Assembly (NCBI GenBank): GCA_964539665.1
Contig: CAZIKB010000093.1
Location: 1-26,832, forward strand
Reading direction: 5' to 3'
DNA: 26,832 nucleotides
From: CAZIKB01 sp964539665
Lineage (GTDB): Bacteria > Zhuqueibacterota > Zhuqueibacteria > Oceanimicrobiales > Oceanimicrobiaceae
Numbering within the stretch: position 1 is the first letter of the stretch; each line of letters begins with the position of its first letter. The notes under the pieces were generated by a model, which was not told the DNA's origin, did no database searches, and saw nothing but the letters and a program-made list of their open reading frames with translations. Below, in pieces: positions 15,677 through 23,821 of the stretch. The position numbers were made by a program, and so were the translations under genes.

Positions 15677-17500
15677 CTACCCTGCTCCTCCACCCGAGCC
15701 ACCCGCACCTGCGCCGCCTCCCGCGCTAGCGCCGCCTCCGGTTCCAGTAGCTGAACTCATACTGCTGCTGGCTACGCTCACCATCGAAGATATGGCCTCG
15801 CCAAAGGCAGGGCCGAAATGAGCGCCAGAAGAACTGCCATGATAAATGTACCATGGAAACATAATGGCGTGCTGCTCGCTGGGCACCAATCCAATCAGCT
15901 CTTTGATGCGTTTCGAGGTGAGCCCCAGCACCATGCCGTAGATCAGGTAGCGGCTAAGATTGTCCACCAGTCTGGATCTGTCCGCCTCCACGAATTTGTA
16001 CTTTTGCAGGTACCGGCGCAGCGCCTTCCACTGGGCATACTGGTCTGCGTACGGTCGGGCTACTCTGTTCGTGGCCAGGGTTATAGTGAGTAAAATCAAT
16101 CCTGCCGCTAAGGGGATGAAGGCTCCTGGTCCTGCAAGAAAAATTGCAATGACTCCGAGCAAGAGCAACACAATGGAAGGGAACAAGCCCCGGAGCAACT
16201 TTCTTTTGCTCTCCACATCAAAAAATCCTTGCTCCTTTGCCAGAACGGATATCCCTTTTTTCCATTTATTGAACCACTTTATTGTTTTGCCTCTGGACTC
16301 CGCAATTTCCTTCATTGAAATTCGATCCTTTCCCTCAGCTAATTCTTCGAAGAGAAAGTCAAGCACCTCTTGCTCAAATGTCTGAACAGTTGCCGCTTTT
16401 TTCTGCAGGGCTTTACGATCTAATTCGAGAATATACTCCGTTTTTTCTTTTTTCCCAAAAAAAGATTTCTTTCGAGTGACCTTTTCTTCCATTGTTAAAA
16501 TTCCCCGCTGAGCCAGGTCGAAAATGGTAGCCAGCAGAGCACTTCCTGAGACCGAACGGTTGTTCACAAAGTAACTTATCAATGCCGGAGCTAAATCCGT
16601 CGGGATGTCTGAGTAGAATTTGTCACGAACAACGGAGGGATAGGCCCGGCCATATTGTTTATAGATTCGCATCCAGAACAATACACCAGCAATGGATATG
16701 ACAGCAAATATGATTGACCACCTCGTCCAGCGTTCATTGCGCGCGGCCAATTCCTGTTGTGCCCTGATTCTCGCTTCGTTTGCTGCCTTAGCCCACTGCG
16801 TCTCTTCTTCAATAATAAGATCTAGTTGTGGGATATTGCTGGTCACTGAAAGGCCTGGCGCCAGTCGGGAAGGAAACAGGATTCTACCTTCCCAGTACCG
16901 ATGCTTCGGTAAATTCGACACATCGAGCTGGACAGTATTAGCATCTTTTATGGACACATTCCCCCATAGCGGGCCATGAGCCCAGGCGTGGATTTCGTCA
17001 CGCTCGGCCCCTCCCGGCAGTTTGACGGTTACACTCACTTCTCTTGTCACGCGATCCCAGCCTGGGCCAATAAACATATAGTAAAGCTCTGAGACATCAG
17101 GATAGACTCTGAGCAGATCTGTAACCCTGTAAGAAAGAACAAATGTCCGCGTCTCGTTTGAGGCGCGGTAGAACCATTTCACATAGAATTCATCTTCGCT
17201 CTTTTGTATCTGATATGTGCCGCGTTCCTCAGACTGGCCCGGTCGATAAGCCATGTCGTCGTCCCGAAGGCTGAAGTCTTCGACGGAGGCGAATCCCTTG
17301 ATTGACAGTCGATAATCGGCCCATTTGAATCGACCCTTGAAGCGATAGGTTCTCGTTTCCTGAATGATCATGCTGCCATCGAGATTGACCTGGGCCAGGA
17401 TTACCACTCGCTCGATTCGATAGGATTTTGACTGGGCCGGGCTAAAAAATACGAAAAGGTGGATAAGTCCGATGACAGTGATTAAGTGAATTCTCTTCAT
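15677..17500 (-). CDS. DUF2207-family membrane protein
   Basis: About 607 residues, using ATG 17500 (GGAG 7 nt upstream; gives signal peptide MKRIHLITVIGLIHLFVFF...) rather than the ATG nine codons earlier. Residues 25-220 form the extracytoplasmic beta domain typical of DUF2207 (IERVVILAQVNLDGSMIIQE, then TRTYRFKG). Next come a coiled segment, a membrane helix (WSIIFAVISIAGVLFW), and a cytoplasmic region including ISYFVNNRSVSGSALLATIF and a Lys-rich linker. A hydrophobic pair (IVLLLLGVIAIFLAGPGAF...) follows, then a tail ending in Gly/Ala/Ser repeats (GGGASAGGGAGAGGSGGGAG), all usual for the family. The function of DUF2207 proteins is not established. A truncated second copy of the gene is at 22596-22916. 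Confidence 0.88.
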   Translation of the reverse strand: MKRIHLITVIGLIHLFVFFSPAQSKSYRIERVVILAQVNLDGSMIIQETRTYRFKGRFKWADYRLSIKGFASVEDFSLRDDDMAYRPGQSEERGTYQIQKSEDEFYVKWFYRASNETRTFVLSYRVTDLLRVYPDVSELYYMFIGPGWDRVTREVSVTVKLPGGAERDEIHAWAHGPLWGNVSIKDANTVQLDVSNLPKHRYWEGRILFPSRLAPGLSVTSNIPQLDLIIEEETQWAKAANEARIRAQQELAARNERWTRWSIIFAVISIAGVLFWMRIYKQYGRAYPSVVRDKFYSDIPTDLAPALISYFVNNRSVSGSALLATIFDLAQRGILTMEEKVTRKKSFFGKKEKTEYILELDRKALQKKAATVQTFEQEVLDFLFEELAEGKDRISMKEIAESRGKTIKWFNKWKKGISVLAKEQGFFDVESKRKLLRGLFPSIVLLLLGVIAIFLAGPGAFIPLAAGLILLTITLATNRVARPYADQYAQWKALRRYLQKYKFVEADRSRLVDNLSRYLIYGMVLGLTSKRIKELIGLVPSEQHAIMFPWYIYHGSSSGAHFGPAFGEAISSMVSVASSSMSSATGTGGGASAGGGAGAGGSGGGAG

Positions 17501-17613
17501 AATTCGTCTCCAAAGTAATTTATGCAAAACATTTGCAATTGATACACTTTACATCAACTCCTTATTCATTTAACCACTTCAGCTCTTTGTGCTATCAGGC
17601 TCACGCGCTTCGC

Positions 17614-17672
17614 GGAATTACAATTGGCTCACTTGTGTTGCCGTGCATTTCCTCGAATTTGCCAATCTGATT
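17614..17672 (-). other. degenerate attC-like site upstream of the DUF2207 gene
   Basis: Minus strand: GATTGGC (about 17668-17661), variable loop, GCCAATTG (17630-17623), then GTAATTCC (17621-17614). The GTAATTCCGCG end aligns with GTTATTCCGCG, the R' of the better attC at 23030-23099 that precedes the truncated gene copy. R'' is not convincing. Confidence 0.35.
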
Positions 17673-17696
17673 AATCTCATTTTGTGCAACTAAATT

Positions 17697-17717
17697 TCAA
17701 AAATCCGCCGTAGCGGC
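17697..17717 (-). terminator. possible terminator for the small membrane protein gene
   Basis: Minus strand GCCG-CTA-CGGC stem followed by GGATTTTTG. The stem is short and lies about 140 bp past the stop codon. The rest of 17723-17854 shows nothing beyond AT-rich sequence. Confidence 0.3.
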
Positions 17718-17854
17718 AACATCCAGTGCAGCCATTGTTATACAATATTTTCATTCAGAAAGAATAATAATAGTAATCAAATAAGGCGTAGAAGAGAACA
17801 TACAAAATATGATTAAATAGAACCGGATATTTTCGCCGATCGTTCGGTTGCGTC

Positions 17855-18133
17855 TTAGCGGTCGGCTGGTGCCTTTGATCTCTGTGGCTCATCTTTTCCG
17901 ATTCCGGACAGCACGTAACCGACAACTGCGCCTATCAGTGCGGCGGTTGTCTGTGTCTCCAGTATGTCCTCAAGGGCCAAAATGAGGATGGACGGAAGAA
18001 CGAGCACAATAATCGCTAGTTGGATGATCCGAACTCCGATTCCCCGCCCGGTTCGTTTTCGCTCCAAAAGGATTCCCAAAATACCCGCCAACATGATTAG
18101 ATACGCAACGGCCTCTATATCTAACCTTACCAA
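17855..18133 (-). CDS. small two-helix membrane protein
   Basis: A 92-residue frame with two to three hydrophobic segments (VAYLIMLAGILGILLE; VRIIQLAIIVLVLPSILILA; TTAALIGAVVGYVLSGIG), a basic loop ERKRTGRGIG and a hydrophilic tail. The start is TTG with no strong ribosome site; an in-frame stop lies just upstream, so no longer form is possible. It resembles short YtxH-like or holin-sized membrane proteins in layout only; no family is recognised. It precedes the DUF2207 gene on the same strand with a 350-bp gap, so co-transcription is unlikely. Confidence 0.6.
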   Translation of the reverse strand: MVRLDIEAVAYLIMLAGILGILLERKRTGRGIGVRIIQLAIIVLVLPSILILALEDILETQTTAALIGAVVGYVLSGIGKDEPQRSKAPADR

Positions 18134-18407
18134 AATTCTGCATCATTGCTCGTGAGTGAACTCGTCAATTTACTGGCACCCAATTTCGAAAACCAAATTA
18201 ATACATTGAAGTGAACACTGCTCCCAGCGTCGGGTGGAGTTGTTGTTATGTACTTCATAGTTAATCTTCAGCTATTAAGACTCTGCTCTAAGCCATGGTC
18301 AATATACCTTTTTGTCTATCCAGCTATACTCACAATCAGAAGGAAAATTGGCGTGACCATCTTTTGATAAACATTTAACGATGTTAATAGTCTGATTTTA
18401 AGATAGA

Positions 18408-18665
18408 TTACCAATTGTTAATATGCAACCTAAAAGATCGGTAGTTTTTCCCATCTTGGATGGGTTTGAGCAAGTCATTATAGAGAATCGCATGTTGGTT
18501 AAACATTACTTCGTTTGTGTCGATAATGAAATAAGTTGAACTGAGAGCTTGAGTAAGTGGCAAGCCTGGCCCACGACGATCCCGAATCTGATCAACTAAG
18601 TCTTGTTTTTTAGAAGACGGTAATACTTTAACTATTTGGGTGCATTGAGGTTGAGGTCACAGCGG
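18408..18665 (-). pseudogene. remnant reading frame of unknown origin
   Basis: An open frame of about 82 codons without a start codon at its open end. It includes LVDQIRDRRGPGLPLTQALS and STYFIIDTNEVMFNQHAILY and ends LHINNW then TAA. Composition looks coding, but the upstream end runs into a stop next to the transposase remnant, so it is probably the tail of a broken gene. Family not recognised. Confidence 0.35.
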
Positions 18666-18816
18666 CGTACATCTGCTGCCGTTTTTGGTTTCTTCTTCAA
18701 GTGCTTTGAGCCGAAAGCTGATACTTGCTCTTCCAATTGTTTAAGGTTGTAGTGCTTATATCATATTCCCGACAGAGACAGCCCATCTTGGTGCTATCTC
18801 AAAATCGACGTGGCAT
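18625..18816 (-). pseudogene. decayed IS3-type transposase OrfA
   Basis: Translated across frameshifts and stops, the minus strand gives MPRRF, then KMGCLCREYDISTTTLNNWK followed by SKY, then (other frame) FRLKALEEE, then NQKRQQMYA. This order of CRE-GIS-T-NW-KY helix-turn-helix followed by LK-LEEEN-K-MYA leucine zipper is that of IS3-family OrfA proteins. At least one stop and one frameshift break it, and no OrfB or inverted terminal repeats are visible. It lies in the gene-poor stretch before the plus-strand secreted protein. Confidence 0.55.
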
Positions 18817-18951
18817 TTTGATAATCTGTTTTTCGGTGGATTTCGACTTTCATAGATGCCATAGATAGGGCTGACAGCTTTAACAACTACAGTCTTTGGG
18901 AAGTCTACAATGTGCATTATTTGATATTGGATCTAAAAAAGGAGAAAAAAA

Positions 18952-21900
18952 ATGACAGAGAAACCCAAAAAAGTTCTCACCATTATTTTCTTGTCCGGCA
19001 TTTTCACTCTTTTTTCATGCATCGTTTACGCCCAATCCACAACCGTAGAGGGTCAGATCTCTGGACTGAATGCAGGTGATACCGTACGTGTGTCTTTAGG
19101 AAACGATCAGTACTTATCTGATCTGCTTACAAGTGCTGGCCCCTTTCGCTTTGATGACGTACCGCCTGGGCATTACTTTGTAAAGTTGGAGATAACAGGC
19201 TATACCTTGCCAGATGCGAAGGAAGTTTCAGTGGATTCTCTAGGCAATGTAACGGGACCAGTTCTCTCATTCCAGGTCTCTCCTCTTCCTGCCGACACAG
19301 ATCAGTATACCTACAGTTGGGAGCAGGACAACAGCCGAGGGGGAAAGGTAGAGCAAAGTAATATCGTGGCTCCCCGCATAATTGAATTCCTCAATGAGCC
19401 GAACCCTGTTCCTAATCTTAGCGCCGCACACGAACTTTTAGAAGACTATAACATTCTGCTTAGTGATGAAGGGGTGGCGTGGAGTGGTGAGTTGGCAGCT
19501 CGACTTCTCGCTTCCTTTAAGCAAATTCCAATCTTAGAATATCGGTTAAGCAACAGCAAATGGATAATCACAGATGATTTCCTGGCAAATGATATAGAAA
19601 TTCAGCAACTGCAATCCGCACAGGTCGTTACCATATCTAGTTACGCTTTTGTCTATGCACAGCCCCGGAGTGTACGCTTAGATGGCGTTCAAGGTCGGTT
19701 TTATTCAAAGCGACTTCATCATGCCCTGGTCTCCTTTATCACTCAAGAAGGATCGGATGAAGAGGCAGTCGAACATATCTTGACTCAACGCTTTGGCGTA
19801 AGCATTCGAATTCCCGACTATGCAGCGCTTACAGGTGAGGATCCTACCCGTTTTCAAGCTTTTCATCCGAATGAGCTTGTCACGATGATAAATATGTTTG
19901 AAGAACTGCCAGAAGGCCTGCATGTCATCCCGGGACTCAACTTTTTGGTGCGTCGTGTAAATGGGCAAACCAACCCTTACTATCCTAGCGCCCCAGCCAT
20001 AGCATGGACTTCACTAGGTTATATCGAGTTTATGGAAAACGGCTTTCTATCAGATATTGCACATCTTCAACGACTCATCTTGCACGAGAAATCCCACTTC
20101 ATGTGGGCACACCTGTTCAGTGAATCGCTCAGAAACGAATGGATAGCCGTAGGTGGATGGTACCTCAATCCTGATGATCCTGATGGTTGGTCTACTACGG
20201 AACAAACCACCTTTGTCTCTGCCTACGCGCACAAAAAAAATCCAAATGAGGATATGGCTGAATCTATTTCCTACTATGTCCTTAATCCAAACAAGCTTTT
20301 GTCGCGTGCCCCCGATAAGTACAACTTCATTCGGGAGTATATCATGCACGGTACCCGGTACGTGGCACAGATCCGTGAAGATTTGACCTTTGAAGTTTTA
20401 AACCTGATGCCTGACTATAACTATCCAGGAAAAATTAACAGCGTTAATATTGAAGTCGATGGTAAACCCGAAGAAGATAAAGTGGTCTCTATTGAAATTG
20501 ATTTAACGCTGATCGATAAAGCCTTTGATGGCGCCTCCCACGCTTTTTTGAGAATAACCAGTGAAATCGGCACGTTCATGGATCTCTATCTTTATCCTGT
20601 TGATCAATCCGGCGCTAAATTAAGTGGGCGTCTCACGATTCCCAAGTCTGCTAAAGCTGGGTACTGGCGAACAGATCAAATTATAGTTTCGGATTTAGTT
20701 GGAAACCAGCGCTTCGAAGGGGTAGACGATTTTGGCTGGTTATTGTATATCGATAACCCTTTGGAAGACGTGAGCCCGCCTCAATACGTTCCGAATAGTC
20801 TCCTTTATAGCCTAAATGATACCCTTATTCAAGATCATGATGTGCAAAAACTTACGGTATCTTGGGAAGTTGACGAAGACCGAGCGGTAAGAGCTGACCA
20901 AGGGGTCTATGCAAGAATTAGAACATTAAATTCCCTCAATTATTCCTTTGAGGCCTATGGACAATTTAACGAATCAACCAAACGCGGGTCCATAGATTTT
21001 TTGATTACCGAATATTATCCATCGGATGTCTACGCCGTTTCTGAAGTGGTGATGATAGATGCAGCCATGAATACGACACGGGTTCGATTCTCTGAAGATT
21101 CTAATGATCAGCCGATTGTCTCGATACCCATTCAGACCTCAAATGAAGATGATGCCGGACCCACGTTAAGCCTTAATAATATTTATCTTTCAGCTGAACC
21201 AACCCACCCGGAAGCGCCCGATGGCGAAACGCTGGTAAATATTGAATACTATACGAAAGATGACTTGTCTGGCCTTGGAGTCGTCAATTATAGACTTTTA
21301 GATCCACAAGGCATATCGCATTTTGAATACCATTACCATGAAAATTTTTATACCCTGTTTTTTGAAGGAGACCCGACAGCATGGCGGCGATATGAGATCA
21401 ATGTTGTGTTGCCGCAAGGCTCTCCGCCAGGTATTTGGGGGCTACAAACCATGGAGCTCAAAGATAAAGCTGGGAATCGCAGTAGCCACTCATTTGTCGA
21501 AATAATACGTTTTGATGTCACAGAAGAGGGTCAAACCAATGATTCAACCGTGGTTCCCGTTCGTGTACAGGCAGAGGCCACCTATACCTCTGACGGCACA
21601 ATCAAGCTGGATTGGCAGCCTATCGAAAGCGATCTCCTCAGCCATTACCAAATATATCGGGACACTACCTCGTTCCCCGCTGAATCAGATTTTCTGTATG
21701 CTGGTGAGGTGGATACTACCTCATTTCTTGATACAGATCCTGGTGGAGATGGATCATATGTCTACCGTATCACTTGGGTTGATGTAAATGGAAATGAAAG
21801 TTCGCCCTCGCTCCTCATTCAGCCCACGGAAAGCATTACTTCTGTAGAATCTGGGTTTGAATCTCCCAGCAAATATAGCTTATTGCCAAACTACCCAAAT

Positions 21901-22161
21901 CCATTTAATCCGACAACTGTCATCAGATATGAGTTGCTTGGTCAGGCTCAAGTTCGCCTTGAGATTTACAACCTGCTCGGCCAGAAGGTTCGAACCCTTG
22001 TCGACGTTAAACAGAGTCCGGGTATAAAAACATTAGAGTGGGACGCCACGAATGACATCGGAAGAAAAGTCACAACCGGAGTTTACTTCATGCGCCTACA
22101 GGCAAGCACAGGTGAGGGTTCACTAACTGTGATAACGAGAAAAATGACACTGCTTAAATAG
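18952..22161 (+). CDS. secreted HExxH metallopeptidase with FlgD-like C-terminal sorting domain
   Basis: 1069 residues, on the opposite strand to its surroundings. Signal peptide ends near VYAQ (residue 28). Residues 30-110 form a carboxypeptidase-regulatory-like domain (DDVPPGHYFVKLEITGY). The zincin core has HEKSH at 378-382 and a downstream acidic motif NEDMAESISYYVL (432-444), whose Glu likely completes the zinc site. Several Ig-like domains follow, then a fibronectin-III domain (about 880-970: IKLDWQPIESDLLSHYQIYR). The C-terminus carries YPNPFNPTTVIRYEL...GVYFMRL, the FlgD-like/type A sorting domain common in FCB-group secreted proteins. Likely exported to the surface or medium to cleave proteins or peptidoglycan peptides. 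AAGGAG lies 8 nt before the ATG. Confidence 0.9.
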   Translation: MTEKPKKVLTIIFLSGIFTLFSCIVYAQSTTVEGQISGLNAGDTVRVSLGNDQYLSDLLTSAGPFRFDDVPPGHYFVKLEITGYTLPDAKEVSVDSLGNVTGPVLSFQVSPLPADTDQYTYSWEQDNSRGGKVEQSNIVAPRIIEFLNEPNPVPNLSAAHELLEDYNILLSDEGVAWSGELAARLLASFKQIPILEYRLSNSKWIITDDFLANDIEIQQLQSAQVVTISSYAFVYAQPRSVRLDGVQGRFYSKRLHHALVSFITQEGSDEEAVEHILTQRFGVSIRIPDYAALTGEDPTRFQAFHPNELVTMINMFEELPEGLHVIPGLNFLVRRVNGQTNPYYPSAPAIAWTSLGYIEFMENGFLSDIAHLQRLILHEKSHFMWAHLFSESLRNEWIAVGGWYLNPDDPDGWSTTEQTTFVSAYAHKKNPNEDMAESISYYVLNPNKLLSRAPDKYNFIREYIMHGTRYVAQIREDLTFEVLNLMPDYNYPGKINSVNIEVDGKPEEDKVVSIEIDLTLIDKAFDGASHAFLRITSEIGTFMDLYLYPVDQSGAKLSGRLTIPKSAKAGYWRTDQIIVSDLVGNQRFEGVDDFGWLLYIDNPLEDVSPPQYVPNSLLYSLNDTLIQDHDVQKLTVSWEVDEDRAVRADQGVYARIRTLNSLNYSFEAYGQFNESTKRGSIDFLITEYYPSDVYAVSEVVMIDAAMNTTRVRFSEDSNDQPIVSIPIQTSNEDDAGPTLSLNNIYLSAEPTHPEAPDGETLVNIEYYTKDDLSGLGVVNYRLLDPQGISHFEYHYHENFYTLFFEGDPTAWRRYEINVVLPQGSPPGIWGLQTMELKDKAGNRSSHSFVEIIRFDVTEEGQTNDSTVVPVRVQAEATYTSDGTIKLDWQPIESDLLSHYQIYRDTTSFPAESDFLYAGEVDTTSFLDTDPGGDGSYVYRITWVDVNGNESSPSLLIQPTESITSVESGFESPSKYSLLPNYPNPFNPTTVIRYELLGQAQVRLEIYNLLGQKVRTLVDVKQSPGIKTLEWDATNDIGRKVTTGVYFMRLQASTGEGSLTVITRKMTLLK

Positions 22162-22183
22162 CGCCAAATGCCTGCTATATGCC

Positions 22184-22340
22184 CGGTTATCCATTTTGCT
22201 CCGCATCTGTCATTTCGAACGTCAGTGAGAAATCTGAACTTGAAAAAATGCTGACTTTTGAGAAAATCCAGATTCCTCACCCGACATTTCGGATTCGGAA
22301 TGACAATATTGTGACCTTTACGGAGCTAACTGGATAACCG
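22184..22340. repeat. nested palindrome carrying a GTCATTTCGAA-type element
   Basis: The outer arms CGGTTATCCA (22184-22193) and TGGATAACCG (22331-22340) pair perfectly. After a 5-base interruption the arms CTCCG/CGGAG (22199-22203, 22321-22325) pair as well. Inside is a second inverted repeat, TGTCATTTCGAA...GAGAAATCT against AGATTCCTC...GAATGACA (about 22208-22305). The inner unit resembles dispersed palindromes I know from many genomes of related phyla. It could also serve as a terminator for the secreted peptidase gene. The outer boxes have the wrong polarity for attC. Confidence 0.6.
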
Positions 22341-22551
22341 TACGCTAGTGGATATAAGGTTAGGTTTTTTTAGGCATAGGGAAGAAATAATTACGGAACC
22401 GGGAGGACTAATGATGGTTTCCCCGGTATTTCCTTCGGCCTGGCTATCCCTGGTAGAGGCATCGTAGAGCAGCAATAGTTCGGGGCTTTTGGCTTTCAGT
22501 TTTTAACTAACAACTGGCTCAAGGAACAAGGCTTGGTCTCAGTTTGGGATC

Positions 22552-22596
22552 TTTCAACTGCCCACGAATGGTACATTTTCAACTGCCCCGTGACAC
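22552..22596. mobile_element. solo end of an IS21-like element
   Basis: Two direct copies of TTTCAACTGCCC (22552-22563, 22577-22589) stand 25 bp apart and are followed by CGTGACACACA. Repeated short motifs at the ends are typical of IS21-family elements. No istA/istB gene is present. Homology of the truncated DUF2207 copy stops exactly where this end begins, so the insertion or an associated deletion cut that gene. The remaining bases from 22341 show no gene. Confidence 0.4.
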
Positions 22597-22916
22597 ACAT
22601 AAAATTCATCTTCGCTCTTTTGTATCTGATATGTGCCGCGTTCCTCAGACTGGCCCGGTCGATAAGCCATGTCGTCGTCCCGAAGGCTGAAGTCTTCGAC
22701 GGAGGCGAATCCCTTGATTGACAGTCGATAATCGGCCCATTTGAATCGACCCTTGAAGCGATAGGTTCTCGTTTCCTGAATGATCATGCTGCCATCGAGA
22801 TTGACCTGGGCCAGGATTACCACTCGCTCGATTCGATAGGATTTTGACTGGGCCGGGCTAAAAAATACGAAAAGGTGGACAAGTCCGATAACAGTGATTA
22901 AGTGAATTCTCTTCAT
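22596..22916 (-). pseudogene. truncated second copy of the DUF2207 gene
   Basis: The first 107 codons match the gene at 15677-17500 with three nucleotide differences in about 320 bases (one amino-acid change, Ile to Val in the signal peptide). The frame then runs into the IS21-like end and stops at 22554. The upstream region is also shared (to 23048 against 17632), but is clearly more divergent, roughly four in five bases by eye. Signal peptide and part of the beta domain would be made; membrane and tail regions are missing. Confidence 0.9.
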
Positions 22917-23029
22917 AATTTGTCTCCAAAGTAATTTATGGAAATCTTTGCAGATGATACACCGTACATCCGCTCCTTATTCATTTAACCACTTCACCTC
23001 TTTGGGCTATCCAGCGCACGCGTTTCGCG

Positions 23030-23099
23030 GAATAACGTTTGAGTTCACCTGCATTTAGGAGCGCAGCGGAAAAATGTCAGGTGAAACGATTTGTTATTT
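23030..23099 (-). other. attC recombination site
   Basis: Minus strand: R'' AAATAAC (23099-23093), spacer AAATCGT, L'' TTCACCTGACATTT (23085-23072), a 15-nt loop, L' AAATGCAGGTGAA (23056-23044), spacer CTCAAAC, R' GTTATTC (23036-23030). The arms pair except for one extra base in L'' (CTGACATTT against AAATGCAG). Length 70 bp. The DNA after R' is the leader of the truncated DUF2207 copy, and the homology between the two DUF2207 copies begins near this boundary. Confidence 0.8.
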
Positions 23100-23117
23100 G
23101 TTTTTTTCATTTCTTGT

Positions 23118-23248
23118 CCTCCACGGTTTGGCTATGCTCAGTAAGGGATTTTATAGCACTTCCGTTTCCATTTACTACTTATTTTCATTGCTTGAATTTA
23201 CTTTTAGCTTAGCACTGAAACCCTTATTGGGTATAGCTTTTGTTAGCA
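23118..23248 (-). other. attC site closing the TIR/methyltransferase cassette
   Basis: Minus strand: R'' TGCTAAC (23248-23242), spacer AAAA, L'' GCTATACCCAATAAGGG (23237-23221), long variable region, L' CCCTTACTGAGCATAGC (23147-23131), spacer CAAACC, and a degenerate R' GTGGAGG (23124-23118). The inner arms match at 14 of 17 positions and the rest are G-U compatible. Length 131 bp, as for the sites at 48 and 959. The R'' context TGCTGCTAAC is the exact complement of GTTAGCAGCA at 26628-26619, the start of this cassette. Confidence 0.7.
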
Positions 23249-23253
23249 GCAGA

Positions 23254-23799
23254 TTATATTAAATGTTGTAGCACTTTGCAATCAGTGATTTCAACGTTTT
23301 CTCTTGTTAATTTCAGGTCTTGCACATTTTCATCATGGACTAAAATACCATTAGCAAAAAAACAGTGATTCGTTCCACCAGAAATTATATACATTTCAAA
23401 ATCTCCAAATATATTATCAATATGAGTTATTTCTACTTCTGATAATTGGTAGTTGTCAAAGAAAATACACTTGTCACCAGCTATAAGTTGATTTACTTTT
23501 AAATCATAATTTTCATTAGTCGTGACAGGATTTACAGAACACCAACCTTTTCCAACTACCCAAAGTGGGTGGTCAATAGTACTCTTAACTGAACTGCTGT
23601 TTTCAAAAGTTATTTTAGCAATCTGTGAATGCTTAGAACTTGCAATTCGTTCTACAATAATTTCTTCTGTAATACCTAAATTATGATTATAGGAAATCAC
23701 AATATCATTAGGTTTTATTTGCTTAATAAGCTTACTGCCATTTGTTGTAATTATTTCTGTGTCAGAACAAAAACAAATTATTTCACTAAAGTTATTCAT
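23254..23799 (-). CDS. stand-alone Hint (hedgehog/intein) domain protein
   Basis: 181 residues from ATG 23799 (AAGGAAAA upstream; an in-frame extension overlaps the previous gene but lacks a ribosome site). The Hint fold begins at Cys9 in IICFCSDTEIITTNGSKLIK, matching the CFxxxT start of inteins and bacterial Hint domains. It continues with QIKPNDIVISYN, STIDHPLWVVGKGW, LIAGDKCIF, and the terminal motif HCFFANGILVHD. The usual final His-Asn is His-Asp here, so C-terminal splicing is probably impaired while thioester chemistry at Cys9 may remain. A 25-residue tail follows. It lies 22 bp behind the TIR-like gene as the last gene of the operon. Target of any cleavage unknown. Confidence 0.82.
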   Translation of the reverse strand: MNNFSEIICFCSDTEIITTNGSKLIKQIKPNDIVISYNHNLGITEEIIVERIASSKHSQIAKITFENSSSVKSTIDHPLWVVGKGWCSVNPVTTNENYDLKVNQLIAGDKCIFFDNYQLSEVEITHIDNIFGDFEMYIISGGTNHCFFANGILVHDENVQDLKLTRENVEITDCKVLQHLI

Positions 23800-23821
23800 G
23801 ATAGTTTTCCTTTTTGCTTTA

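Noticed and set aside
15567..15821. Plus-strand frame MKLGTKFREITNRFFERFF... running into Pro/Ala-rich sequence
   Set aside because: The second half is the antisense of the Gly-rich DUF2207 tail. The first half recurs in repeat copy 1 (11632-11793) with a different, short ending, so it is not a conserved gene.
22184..22340. Reading the nested palindrome as an attC
   Set aside because: The outer boxes read GTTATCC...GGATAAC, the reverse polarity of RYYYAAC...GTTRRRY, on both strands.
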